Part shown: positions 16,228 through 24,385 of the stretch, piece by piece
Layout of the letters: every line of letters begins with the position of its first letter
How positions within the stretch are numbered: position 1 is the stretch's first letter
From: Methyloprofundus sp.
GTDB lineage: Bacteria > Pseudomonadota > Gammaproteobacteria > Methylococcales > Methylomonadaceae
DNA: 64,000 bases
Assembly: GCA_016592635.1 (NCBI GenBank)
Contig: AP023240.1
Coordinates: forward strand, 1,054,001 to 1,118,000
Direction: 5' to 3'
Made by a program: the position numbers and the translations under genes
The notes under the pieces: generated by a model
What the model was told of the DNA's origin: nothing
Databases searched by the model: none
The model's input: only the letters and a program-made list of their open reading frames with translations

Positions 16228-17106
16228 ATGAATCGTAAAGAAATTATTAATAAGGAAATGATCATGATAAGTAGGCAAAAATCAAAAGGTCTATCAGGTA
16301 TTATGACCAATATCAAACCATTTGTGGCAAGCCTGTTTGTTGCTGCCAGTTTCCTAGCTGTACATACGCCTGCTGAGGCCGGTCTTATTACGCACTTCAG
16401 TTTTGAGGGTGACTCTCTGATCGACTCCGTAGGAAGCGTGACAGCGACAGCCTTTGGGACGCCTACTTTCACTGCGGGTCAAAATGGGCAAGGGCGCGGT
16501 ATTTTACTGGACGGTACTACGGATTTCTTACGTGCGGGTATCAACGTTAACCCAGCGGGAATGTCTCAGATGACTTGGGGGGCGTGGGTTAATGCATCGT
16601 TGGATAGCAGTGTCCGTCAGGTACTTAGCATTGATGATGCCAGTCCTGGCGATTTTGATCGTAGCATCGGTATTGACACAAGAGGTGGTGGCGGTACAGG
16701 GTGGTCTGCTTTCAGAGGGCCTACTGGCAGTGGCGTTATCGGCTCTGGTAGCCGTTCTGTAACCACAGGGCAATGGACTTTTTTGGCTGTATCCTATGAC
16801 GAAAGTCTGCAAACAATGAGTTTTTACGTAGATGGTTTGGCTGCTATTACGGCATCTACAGCCTTTAGCACCGCAACTAACACCTTTTTCGATATTGGGC
16901 ACAATCCAGCATATGGTGAATTTTTCAGCGGCGTTATCGATGAGATTTTTGTCTTTGATGAAGCCCTGTCGGCTGGAGAGATCGAAGATATTCGACTGAA
17001 CGGCATAGGGGCAGTCCCAGAACTAGGGACGTTTAGCCTTTTAATGATAGGAGTGTTTATTTTTGGACTGAAAGCTAATAATCAAACGCGCCAAGCTACC
17101 TCATGA
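16228..17106 (+). CDS. LamG/concanavalin-like surface protein with PEP-CTERM-like tail
   Basis: A 292-aa exported protein. It has a basic N-terminus, a hydrophobic signal (about residues 32-48) ending in PAEAG, and one LamG/concanavalin A-like jelly-roll domain (~50-255). The C-terminus has a Val-Pro-Glu-Leu-Gly-Thr motif, a hydrophobic helix and a short polar tail. That tail layout is the PEP-CTERM exosortase signal, though the motif reads PEL rather than PEP and the tail has only one Lys and one Arg, so sorting may be weak. Nucleotide composition is more GC-rich than its neighbours. It sits between two copies of the mtkB 3' end, which suggests acquisition by insertion or duplication. Confidence 0.75.
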   Translation: MNRKEIINKEMIMISRQKSKGLSGIMTNIKPFVASLFVAASFLAVHTPAEAGLITHFSFEGDSLIDSVGSVTATAFGTPTFTAGQNGQGRGILLDGTTDFLRAGINVNPAGMSQMTWGAWVNASLDSSVRQVLSIDDASPGDFDRSIGIDTRGGGGTGWSAFRGPTGSGVIGSGSRSVTTGQWTFLAVSYDESLQTMSFYVDGLAAITASTAFSTATNTFFDIGHNPAYGEFFSGVIDEIFVFDEALSAGEIEDIRLNGIGAVPELGTFSLLMIGVFIFGLKANNQTRQATS

Positions 17107-17133
17107 AATTCAGGGTCTCCTGTCAACTTCATT

Positions 17134-17250
17134 CCGACTCCATCTGCAATGGGTAAGACGATAGCTAAGGTTTTAGCTAAAATGTAGATTATCTATGGGC
17201 TTGTTGTTTGAGTCGTATCTTAGCTTGTGTTGAGGTGCGGCTTTTTTGTT
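17134..17250 (+). pseudogene. decayed duplicate of the mtkB 3' end and its terminator
   Basis: From CCGACTCCATCTGC the sequence follows mtkB from 15829 through the stop codon, with a run of 23 identical bases (17164-17186 versus 15859-15881). It then follows the downstream flank (TATCTATGGGCTTG) and ends with a GAGGTGCGGC plus T-run matching the original terminator. There is no upstream part of mtkB, so it is a remnant. With the true mtkB end 1305 bp upstream it brackets the LamG gene. Confidence 0.85.
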
Positions 17251-17553
17251 TCGGGCTACTTGTTTTGAAGTTATCTTGGGCTAGTTGGGTTTAGGGTGGT
17301 AAAGAGTTAGCTGGTAGTGAAACCCTAAGGGGAGGTGGGGGAAAATAATCACCCAGATCTTGCTGGCCTTTTTGTTCGTCTTCAACGGTATCGTAACAGG
17401 CGCGTAGCAGGCTACGTAACTATTTCGGCACCGCCGAAGATAAACAAAAATTCTATCCAATATTGGACGATTATTTATTTTTGGCGCCCTAACTTTACAG
17501 AAACAACAGTCGTTTTATTAAAGCAGTTTAATAAAGCGTAGTTATTAAAGCAC
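17251..17553. other. noncoding gap with no recognised gene
   Basis: This stretch follows the mtkB remnant. It contains a 68-codon open frame (17335-17541) with no recognisable domain, which I do not accept as a gene. Composition around 17330-17430 is more GC-rich than the flanks, so it may be debris from the same insertion event. Confidence 0.4.
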
Positions 17554-18174
17554 TTATACATTAACAACTTGTTGTTTGTTTTTGCGTGAGTAGCCTATTA
17601 AGCCAACAAGTCCTGACCCCATTAGCCATACTGCGGCGGGAAGAGGAACGGCTGATGCAGTTACTACTCGAATCCAGTCTCCTGGTTCGGTAACCAGCAT
17701 TCTTAATTCTAGGGTGTTTCCTGTAAAAGACATTTCGTCATTTCCTTCAAGTCCAAACCCATTAAAGGTTCCTGTGTTAGTACCTATTGTAAAATTGTTG
17801 GGATCACCAAATAAGGTATTTGAATTCATGAAATCGCTGCCGTTGCCATTAGACATGATGCCAAGAATATCACCAGAGAATTTCCAGACTGCTGTAGTAT
17901 CAATTTTTTTAGTACCCTCCTCAGTATTTAGAAAAATCAAATGGCTGTCAACCCGTGTACCACTTGCAATAGTTCCTCCTGTGTAATTAAGGTTGGTAGT
18001 GAGTAAAACATTTTGTTTCTCATTAAAGCCTTGTTGAATTGTATTTGTAGGGCTATCCTCTTGAACTGTGACAGCACTCATTAATTGTTGCCCACCTGGT
18101 GATACGCCCACAATGGATGCAAATGTAAGGTTGCTAAATGACATACATAAAAAAATCAAAATTATTCTTTTCAT
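17554..18174 (-). CDS. PEP-CTERM sorting domain protein
   Basis: A 206-aa secreted protein. The signal peptide MKRIILIFLCMSFSNLTFAS is followed by a Thr/Asn-rich extracellular domain. The C-terminal signal has VPLPAAVWLMGSG, a hydrophobic stretch and Ser-Arg-Lys-Asn-Lys. This is the VPLPAA variant of the PEP-CTERM tag recognised by exosortase and common in gammaproteobacteria. The extracellular domain is not one I can name. An exosortase-associated acyltransferase lies at 58 kb, but no exosortase gene is in the window. Confidence 0.82.
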   Translation of the reverse strand: MKRIILIFLCMSFSNLTFASIVGVSPGGQQLMSAVTVQEDSPTNTIQQGFNEKQNVLLTTNLNYTGGTIASGTRVDSHLIFLNTEEGTKKIDTTAVWKFSGDILGIMSNGNGSDFMNSNTLFGDPNNFTIGTNTGTFNGFGLEGNDEMSFTGNTLELRMLVTEPGDWIRVVTASAVPLPAAVWLMGSGLVGLIGYSRKNKQQVVNV

Positions 18175-18480
18175 ATTAGTTCTCTGAAATTAAGTAAAAA
18201 AGTACACTTAGTAATTGTAAGTATTTGATTTCCTTCTTTTATATAAGATTAATCTTGTAGTTGATCAAATATAGATTAATTAGTGGTGGAATGGTCGAGT
18301 ATGATTTTCCAAAAAATCTAAGGGATATTTACTAACAATGGAGTGTAGTTGAAAGATTAACAAAAGAGGTCGCTATCGTCTATTGTACTTGAGTACAATA
18401 TAGGGCAATTAGACTAGATGTTTTTATGTGAATTTAATGCTAAATCAATTGGTTGTGTTAATTTTTGTAGTTTACAAATA
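18175..18480. other. intergenic gap, promoter side of the PEP-CTERM gene
   Basis: AT-rich sequence with no gene. It must hold the promoter of the minus-strand PEP-CTERM gene. I see no clear sigma-54 GG-N10-GC site on that strand. Confidence 0.4.
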
Positions 18481-18503
18481 TCAAAGGGGTCAGACACAAT
18501 TGA
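18481..18503 (+). repeat. left terminal inverted repeat of the RAYT element
   Basis: A 23-bp end beginning TCAAAGGGGTCAGACACAAT. It is complementary at 22 of 23 positions to 19270-19292. Confidence 0.85.
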
Positions 18504-18560
18504 ATTTTGTTAGGGGATAAGGTATATTTATAGTATGGAAAATACTAATTAATACACTAT

Positions 18561-19283
18561 ATGGCACGCCTTCCTCGATTTAATCTTCCAGGCCAACCTC
18601 AGCATGTAATTGTTAGGGGGAATAATAGAGAGCCAATATTTCATGTAGAAAGTGACTATACATTTTATTTGGAAAAACTAAAGAAGGCGATAGAACATTA
18701 TGGGTGTGAGTTGCATGCGTATGTGTTGATGACTAATCATGTGCACCTTCTTATCACGCCATTGCACGAACATAGTTTATCAAAAACGATCCAGTCACTT
18801 GGTCGAGTTTACGTGCAGCAATTTAATCACCTTTATAAGCGTACTGGAACATTATGGGAAGGGCGTTATAAAGCAACCTTAATAGATAGCGAAAATTATG
18901 CATTAACTTGTTACCGGTATATTGAATTAAACCCTGTTCGTGCAGGGGGGGTTGATAGGCCTGGTCAATATCGCTGGTCAAGCTTTGCTTATAATGCACT
19001 AGGCGAGCAGAGCTCCCTTATAACGCCTCATTATTTGTATAATGCATTAAGTTCAAATTTGGTACAGCGACAAAATAACTATAAGGCATTATTTGCAGAG
19101 CATATTTCTGTGGAATCTTTAGCAGAGATAAGGGAGATGACTAATAAGTCTTGGGTGCTTGGTAGTGACCAGTTTAAAAGTAAGGTTCAGGGCCAATTGA
19201 GTCGCCCAGTTGTAGCTAGACCCAAAGGTGGGGATCATAAGTCTGAGCGGTACAGAGAAAGTTGTTCAATCAATCGTGTCTGA
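18561..19283 (+). CDS. REP-associated tyrosine transposase (Y1_Tnp family)
   Basis: A 240-aa HUH-type single-strand transposase. The N-terminus ARLPRFNLPGQPQHVIVRGNN is typical of RAYTs. The histidine pair is His-Val-His in MTNHVHLLIT (~residues 57-66), and the candidate catalytic Tyr is in CYRYIELNPVRAG. RAYTs handle palindromic repeats, and this copy is bounded by inverted repeats. The frame is intact, with a G7 run near 18947 tolerated. The C-terminal ~60 residues are polar and less conserved. Confidence 0.9.
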   Translation: MARLPRFNLPGQPQHVIVRGNNREPIFHVESDYTFYLEKLKKAIEHYGCELHAYVLMTNHVHLLITPLHEHSLSKTIQSLGRVYVQQFNHLYKRTGTLWEGRYKATLIDSENYALTCYRYIELNPVRAGGVDRPGQYRWSSFAYNALGEQSSLITPHYLYNALSSNLVQRQNNYKALFAEHISVESLAEIREMTNKSWVLGSDQFKSKVQGQLSRPVVARPKGGDHKSERYRESCSINRV

Positions 19284-19292
19284 CCCCTTTGA
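19270..19292 (-). repeat. right terminal inverted repeat of the RAYT element
   Basis: The complement of the left end with one mismatch. It contains the transposase stop codon (TGA at 19281-19283). Confidence 0.85.
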
Positions 19293-19314
19293 AAAAATAA
19301 AATAGTGAGGGTTA

Positions 19315-20421
19315 ATGCGTAATATTCGGTTGCTGACGGTAATGGAACGGATGATGGTGAGTGAGTTGCTGAAGACGATATTTTCAGTGCTTATGGTGTT
19401 GGTGGTTATCATTGTGAGTCGGAATTTTATTAAAATACTTAAAATGGCGGTTGAGGGGTTAATTTCTAACGAGGCCATTCTGAGTATTTTAGGGTTGAAA
19501 ATGCTGTTGGCGAGCATTAACTTTTTAGCGCCTGCTGTTTTTGTTGGGGTGCTGATGGTGATCGGACGCATGTATCGAGACCAAGAAATGTCGGCTCTGT
19601 CTTCAGCTGGGGTTGGTGTTTGGCATATATATCGTGCTGTTTTTAAAGTGATTGTACCTATTGGTTTACTGGCGGCCTTGATGTCGTTAAGTGTAGGGCC
19701 GTGGGCAACTAATAAGATTGAAACTATTGTTTTTGAGCAAAAGAAAAGTGCAGGTATTCGTGCTATTTCTGAAGGTAAGTTTAGTGAATATAGTCATGGG
19801 AAATGGATATTTTATGCGGAACACATTAGTGTTGATAATAAAATGCAAAATGTTTTTGTGCGCAATATGGAAGGCCTTGAAAGTAGTATTATTACCGCTA
19901 AGAGTGCTGAATTACGAAATGTGCAGGGTAATCTTTATATTGTATTTTTGGATGGCGAGCGAGTATTCGGTGAGTTGGGAAAGGTTGATCATAGTATTGA
20001 ATCCTTTGCTGAATACGCGATGCACTTAGAGGAGTCATCAGAAGAGATGGCGAGTAAAATCGAAGGTTTACCAAGCAGTGCCATTTTATGGCATCCGCAA
20101 AGTTTGGCTGAAGTGCGTGAAATATATCATCGTTTATCGGTGCCGTTAAGTGTTTTAGTGTTGGCCTTTATGGCTGTGCCGCTTGCACAGGTGTCGCCGC
20201 GAGGTGGGGTGTATGGCAATATGGTTACTGCTTTTTTGATTTATTTTAGTTTTTCTAATTTTGAAAAAGTGAGTGGCAGCTGGTTGGTGCGTGGTGAGAT
20301 TCCAATGTGGTTAGGTTTTTGGGGAACTTATTTATTGGCTTTTGTGGTCATTGCCTTTTTGCTGATCAGGTTTTATGGTATTGCCTGGGTGATGATGTTT
20401 ATACGAGGTAAAACCGTATGA
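19315..20421 (+). CDS. lptF: LPS export ABC transporter permease LptF
   Basis: A YjgP/YjgQ-family permease (368 aa) that, with LptG and the LptB ATPase, extracts lipopolysaccharide from the inner membrane towards LptC-LptA-LptD. Two membrane blocks (about residues 15-120 and 280-365) flank a periplasmic beta-jellyroll domain, the normal layout. It overlaps lptG by four bases (ATGA). The RAYT element ends just 23 bp upstream, so the promoter must lie in or beyond that element. lptB is not in the window. Confidence 0.9.
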   Translation: MRNIRLLTVMERMMVSELLKTIFSVLMVLVVIIVSRNFIKILKMAVEGLISNEAILSILGLKMLLASINFLAPAVFVGVLMVIGRMYRDQEMSALSSAGVGVWHIYRAVFKVIVPIGLLAALMSLSVGPWATNKIETIVFEQKKSAGIRAISEGKFSEYSHGKWIFYAEHISVDNKMQNVFVRNMEGLESSIITAKSAELRNVQGNLYIVFLDGERVFGELGKVDHSIESFAEYAMHLEESSEEMASKIEGLPSSAILWHPQSLAEVREIYHRLSVPLSVLVLAFMAVPLAQVSPRGGVYGNMVTAFLIYFSFSNFEKVSGSWLVRGEIPMWLGFWGTYLLAFVVIAFLLIRFYGIAWVMMFIRGKTV

Positions 20422-21485
20422 AGGTTTTGGATCGTTATGTGATTAAAGAAGTTTTAAAAGGAACCTTTATTGCTTTAATTATACTTTATACCTTGTTTAA
20501 TTTATTTACCTTAAAGGATGAATTAAAGTATCGCGGGGTTGGGGATTATGATTTGCAGCATATCTTTATGTATATCGGCTTGTTATCGCCGCGTTATTTA
20601 TATGAGTTAATGCCGTCAGCTGCTTTGTTGGGGAGTTTGTTTGTATTGGGAAGTATGGCTAATCATCGTGAGTTGGTGGCTATGCGTGTGTCGGGAGTAT
20701 CTGTGCTTGGTATTATCCGTTCGGTGATGCTGGCGGGGATGCTATTGGTGTGTTTTTCTTTTGTTATGGGTGAGTTTGTTGCTCCTGATGCGGAAAAGAA
20801 AGCTAAAATTTTAAAGAATGTTGCCAAAACACATCGCGATATAGTACGTATGGATGGTGAGATTTGGCTACGTGAAGGCAATCAGTTTATCAATATTAAA
20901 ACAGTCTATACTGCAGGGGATGTTGCAAATATCTATTTGTATGAGTTGGATGATAAGCAGAGCCTAGAGCGCATTGTTTATGCACATAGAGGACATTTTT
21001 TAGAATCAGGCTTGTGGCAGTTACAAAGTGTGCTGGTGACTGATATTTCAGAACAAGGTGTGACCATGAGGTCTTTGCCAGAGAGTATTTGGAAGTCGGT
21101 AATTGATCCAGATGTGGTTGATGTGGTCGTGGTTGATCCGGAAAATTTATCATTGTATGAATTGGCTAAATATATTGATTTTTTACAAGAAAATAAACAA
21201 GATGCTGGTAAATATGAGTTGGCTTTTTGGGCTAGGTTAATTAACCCTTTTATAACGTTGGTCATGCTGTTGGTGGCAACGCCTTTTGTTATAGGGGTGG
21301 GTCGAGGGATTGCTTTGGGGCCGCGAATGGTAAGTGGTATTTTAATCGGGATGGGGTTTAATATAGTGGATAATGCAGTGGGGCAAATGGGGGTTGTTTA
21401 TGGACTGAACCCATTGTTTGTGGCTGTGTTGCCCAGTAGTTTTGTATTGATGGGAGCGTTGTATGCTATTAGCCGTTTGCGCTAG
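20418..21485 (+). CDS. lptG: LPS export ABC transporter permease LptG
   Basis: The second YjgP/YjgQ permease (355 aa), partner of LptF. The N-terminus MKVLDRYVIKEVLKGT is typical of LptG, with six predicted membrane segments around a central periplasmic domain. Translation is coupled to lptF by the ATGA overlap. It is essential in most Gram-negative bacteria. Confidence 0.9.
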   Translation: MKVLDRYVIKEVLKGTFIALIILYTLFNLFTLKDELKYRGVGDYDLQHIFMYIGLLSPRYLYELMPSAALLGSLFVLGSMANHRELVAMRVSGVSVLGIIRSVMLAGMLLVCFSFVMGEFVAPDAEKKAKILKNVAKTHRDIVRMDGEIWLREGNQFINIKTVYTAGDVANIYLYELDDKQSLERIVYAHRGHFLESGLWQLQSVLVTDISEQGVTMRSLPESIWKSVIDPDVVDVVVVDPENLSLYELAKYIDFLQENKQDAGKYELAFWARLINPFITLVMLLVATPFVIGVGRGIALGPRMVSGILIGMGFNIVDNAVGQMGVVYGLNPLFVAVLPSSFVLMGALYAISRLR

Positions 21486-21504
21486 TTAGGACATTTGGGC
21501 TTAT

Positions 21505-21975
21505 TTATTTGATTTTGGCTTTATCTGCAGTATCAATACGAATTATCATGGACTTTGAGCTTAAGTCTTGCCAAGTTTTCTTATCCTTTTGCCATATGCA
21601 CCAAAAAATACCCAGCCCTAATGTTAGCCAAGAGCCACAAGCAGTTATAAAGCGCAGCAAAGCTTGTTGCCAGTTTATATCTGTTTGTTGTTCATTTACT
21701 ACACGTAGTTTCCAGGCGCGTAGACCTAGTGTTTGTCCGCCATGAGTCCAAAACCAGCCATAAAAGGCAAAACTGACAGTTAATAAGTATAAAGGGTATA
21801 AAACTTTTGATTCAATAGCCTCTCCCGCAGTGAATGGTAGCAGAATTGCAGTTGCGACAAAGAATGCAGCGATGACCAGTATAAGGTCATAGAAAATGGC
21901 TGCGATATAACGAAAAAACCCTGCTTTTACAGGCTGTGCTGTAGCAGCAGGTTTTTTTGTGGATTGCGTATTCAA
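21505..21975 (-). CDS. RDD family membrane protein
   Basis: A 156-aa RDD protein with an Arg in the first membrane helix region (AGFFRYIAAIFYDLILV) and the conserved Gly-Gln-Thr-Leu-Gly-x-Arg segment (HGGQTLGLRAWKLRVV). Two to three membrane segments. The only possible start is TTG at 21975, immediately after the stop codon of the 59-residue gene upstream and in the same frame, so translation is probably coupled. Some RDD proteins have been proposed as ion antiporters; the role here is unknown. Confidence 0.8.
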   Translation of the reverse strand: MNTQSTKKPAATAQPVKAGFFRYIAAIFYDLILVIAAFFVATAILLPFTAGEAIESKVLYPLYLLTVSFAFYGWFWTHGGQTLGLRAWKLRVVNEQQTDINWQQALLRFITACGSWLTLGLGIFWCIWQKDKKTWQDLSSKSMIIRIDTADKAKIK

Positions 21976-22155
21976 TTAATCTTTAAATAAAGAAAGTTTT
22001 TGGCCTAAGAACATGCAATAACCCATAAGAGCAGTCAGCATCACTAACGAGAATAAGAATGGTGGCTTGTGGAATAGCAAGATGAATAAGTCGGAAATAA
22101 AAATACTTGCTAGAAAAGGGCGATCAATTAGCACATCGAAAATTTTTTTTAACAT
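21976..22155 (-). CDS. 59-residue hydrophobic membrane protein upstream of the RDD gene
   Basis: Read by hand from the ATG at 22155 to the TAA at 21976-21978. The protein begins MLKKIFDVLIDRP and has two hydrophobic stretches (about residues 14-29 and 33-52) separated by His-Lys-Pro-Pro. Its stop is directly followed, in frame, by the TTG start of the RDD gene. That arrangement suggests a two-gene unit or stop-codon read-through. I do not recognise a family. Confidence 0.5.
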   Translation of the reverse strand: MLKKIFDVLIDRPFLASIFISDLFILLFHKPPFLFSLVMLTALMGYCMFLGQKLSLFKD

Positions 22156-22500
22156 GGTTTTGCCTATAGGGTTTACAGCTCACTCAATATAAAGGTTTTA
22201 CTCCAAAACTTGAGTGCGTGAATGGGAGTCTAGCTTATTACGACCAGCATAGTGTCCTATAATTTTACTATATAATCGATGTTTTTGAAAACAGTCACAT
22301 AATATTTATGTGACTTTTTGGGTAAGCTGTAAGTTGAGTTCTTGTAGAGCGTGTACTTGGGCTTAAGTGAGTCATTAAATAAGAGCTTATAATTTAGTCG
22401 CGTTAGGTACTTATAAAGTTCACCTGCCTACGTTACAATACTATGAATTTATAAGGTTATTTGTGAGTAATTCTTAGCTTAATTTAAAGGGAAGAGGAAG
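22156..22500. other. 345-bp intergenic region upstream of pcnB
   Basis: Divergent regulatory region with two TATAAT-like hexamers (22258-22263 and 22271-22276). A strong AT-rich hairpin, AGTCACATAA-TAT-TTATGTGACT (22293-22315), is followed by T5. The hairpin could be an attenuator or the terminator of a short RNA ahead of pcnB. I see no other gene. Confidence 0.4.
22293..22319 (+). terminator. perfect 10-bp hairpin with T-run, candidate attenuator
   Basis: The arms 22293-22302 and 22306-22315 are perfectly complementary with a 3-nt loop, then TTTT. It lies 180 bp upstream of the pcnB start, with no plus-strand gene close upstream. Confidence 0.4.
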
Positions 22501-23901
22501 ATTTTAAATTTTTTTAAAAAAATAATAAAAAAAGTAGCCAATACAGATACTGACAATCAAGAGGCTAGTGATGAGGCTGTCGTTGAGAGCCAGAGTGAGC
22601 AGGGTGGGCCAAGAATTTATACGCGTTCAGAGCATAATATATCCCGTGATCACATCAGTAAAAATGCGCTAAAAGTTTTATATCGTCTTAAAAGTGAAGG
22701 GTATGAAGCTTACTTAGTGGGTGGCTGTGTTAGGGATTTGTTACTAGGACGTGAGCCAAAAGATTTTGATGTGGCAACTAATGCCAGTCCCGAGCAAGTA
22801 AAAGCAGCTTTTCGTAATTGTCGCTTAATTGGGCGGCGTTTCCGTTTGGCACATGTACACTTTGGTCGAGAAATTATAGAAGTAGCGACATTTCGTGGTA
22901 CTGCTGATGATGCGGTGCAAGGTAATCAAAAAACTGATCAGAATGGCCGATTATTACGTGATAACCATTACGGCAGCATTGAAGAAGATGTGTTGCGCCG
23001 TGATTTTACTGTTAATGCCCTCTACTACAATATCAAAGACTTTTCTATTGTTGATTATGTGGGTGGTATGGATGACCACAAGGCAGGAGTGCTACGTCTT
23101 ATTGGTGACCCAGAGACGCGTTATCGTGAAGATCCAGTACGCATGATTAGAATGGTGCGTTTTGCAGTGAAACTGGGATTTACCATTAATGAAGCTTGTG
23201 AGCGCCCTATCTTTGAGTTGGCAGAGTTATTAGGCAATATCCCCGCAGCGAGATTACAGGATGAGGCACTGAAGTTATTTTTATCAGGTTATGCAGTGCA
23301 AACATTTGAGATGTTAAATCATTATGGTTTATTTGCACAACTATATCCTGTTGCAGCAAAAAGTTTGCAAAGTGAAGCGAATGGCTTTCCAAAATTATTT
23401 ATTGCAAAAGCGCTAGAAAATACTGATAAGCGGCTTGCTGAGGGTAAAGGTATTGCGCCTTATTTTCTATTTTCTACCTTTTTATGGGATGCGGTAAAAG
23501 AGTTGGCTGATAAAAATTTAGGGAAAGGGATGCCCGAGTCGATTGCTTACCAACAAGCAGCAAGCGCTATTATTACCGAACAAGTTAAAAGCACCTCTTT
23601 CCCTAAACATATTGGTACGGCCATGCGTGATGTATGGAGCTTGCAATCGCGTTTTGATAAGCGTAATGGTGCGCGTCCATACCGGTTATTAGGGCATCCA
23701 AAATTTCGAGCAGCTTATGACTTTTTGGTTTTGCGTGCTGAGACGGGTGGAGCAGAGCGAGAGTTGGCCGATTGGTGGACAAATTTTCAAACAGCTTCTG
23801 ATGCTGAGCAGAAAAAAATGATTGCCAATTTGACTAATCGACCGCCAAAAAAACGTAAGCGTAGACGTAAGCCCGCTGTAAAGCAGCAAGAACATGACTA
23901 A
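22501..23901 (+). CDS. pcnB: poly(A) polymerase I, AUU start codon
   Basis: Adds 3' poly(A) tails that promote RNA decay. The nucleotidyltransferase core has LVGGCVRDLLLGREPKDFDV, the RRFRLAHV segment and RRDFTVNALYYN, with a basic Lys/Arg-rich C-terminus, all typical of PcnB rather than CCA-adding enzymes. The first ATG/GTG/TTG in frame is a GTG at 22717, inside the essential Gly-Gly-x-Val-Arg-Asp motif. The conserved N-terminus is encoded further up, beginning at ATT (22501) behind AAGGGAAGAGG. E. coli pcnB is known to start at AUU, and this start encodes a similar N-terminus. Predicted length 466 aa. Confidence 0.9.
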   Translation: MLNFFKKIIKKVANTDTDNQEASDEAVVESQSEQGGPRIYTRSEHNISRDHISKNALKVLYRLKSEGYEAYLVGGCVRDLLLGREPKDFDVATNASPEQVKAAFRNCRLIGRRFRLAHVHFGREIIEVATFRGTADDAVQGNQKTDQNGRLLRDNHYGSIEEDVLRRDFTVNALYYNIKDFSIVDYVGGMDDHKAGVLRLIGDPETRYREDPVRMIRMVRFAVKLGFTINEACERPIFELAELLGNIPAARLQDEALKLFLSGYAVQTFEMLNHYGLFAQLYPVAAKSLQSEANGFPKLFIAKALENTDKRLAEGKGIAPYFLFSTFLWDAVKELADKNLGKGMPESIAYQQAASAIITEQVKSTSFPKHIGTAMRDVWSLQSRFDKRNGARPYRLLGHPKFRAAYDFLVLRAETGGAERELADWWTNFQTASDAEQKKMIANLTNRPPKKRKRRRKPAVKQQEHD

Positions 23902-24385
23902 GGAAATCGTCTATATAGGTTTGGGAAGTAATTTAGCGACTCCTGCTGTGCAGATAAATTCAGCAAGACAAGCTATCAATGCTTTAGAAGCAGTGCAAGA
24001 GCAAGCATTTTCGAGTTTGTACCGTAGTCCACCTATGGGGCCGCAAGACCAACCTGATTATGTAAATGCAGTGATGGCCATTGTTACGGATATGAGCGCG
24101 ATCTCGTTATTGCGTTGTTTGCAGAAAATAGAATTAGAGCAAGGTCGAGTGCGTAAAAATGAGCGTTGGGGGCCAAGAACTTTAGATTTGGATATGTTGC
24201 TTTATGGTGATCAGCTTATTGATATTCCAGATTTAATTGTGCCGCATTATGGATTGGCTGAACGTGCTTTTGTTTTATATCCATTGCAAGAGATCGAACC
24301 ATTATTAAATGTTCCTAGCAAAGGCAAGATTGTTGACTTAATTAAACGTTGTCCGTTAGATGGTTTAGTGAGGTTGCCAGCATGA
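23894..24385 (+). CDS. folK: HPPK, folate biosynthesis pyrophosphokinase
   Basis: 2-amino-4-hydroxy-6-hydroxymethyldihydropteridine pyrophosphokinase (163 aa), transferring pyrophosphate from ATP in folate synthesis. It shows the N-terminal YIGLGSNL and the signature WGPRTLDLDMLLYGD. It overlaps pcnB by eight bases and panB by four. The pcnB-folK-pan order is common in gammaproteobacteria. Confidence 0.93.
   Translation: MTKEIVYIGLGSNLATPAVQINSARQAINALEAVQEQAFSSLYRSPPMGPQDQPDYVNAVMAIVTDMSAISLLRCLQKIELEQGRVRKNERWGPRTLDLDMLLYGDQLIDIPDLIVPHYGLAERAFVLYPLQEIEPLLNVPSKGKIVDLIKRCPLDGLVRLPA

Larger units (their letters stand above)
18481..19292 (+). mobile_element. RAYT-type mobile element with terminal inverted repeats
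   Basis: An 812-bp unit bounded by the near-perfect 23-bp inverted repeats at 18481-18503 and 19270-19292 and carrying one REP-associated tyrosine transposase gene. The right repeat overlaps the transposase stop codon. The element ends 23 bp before the lptF start. No target-site duplication is evident, as expected for Y1 transposases. Confidence 0.8.

Noticed and set aside
17335..17541. 68-codon open frame after the mtkB remnant
   Set aside because: No recognisable domain and mixed composition; more likely insertion debris than a gene.
24349..24381. Upstream start for panB
   Set aside because: It reads through the folK 3' end; the ATG overlapping the folK stop gives the family N-terminus.
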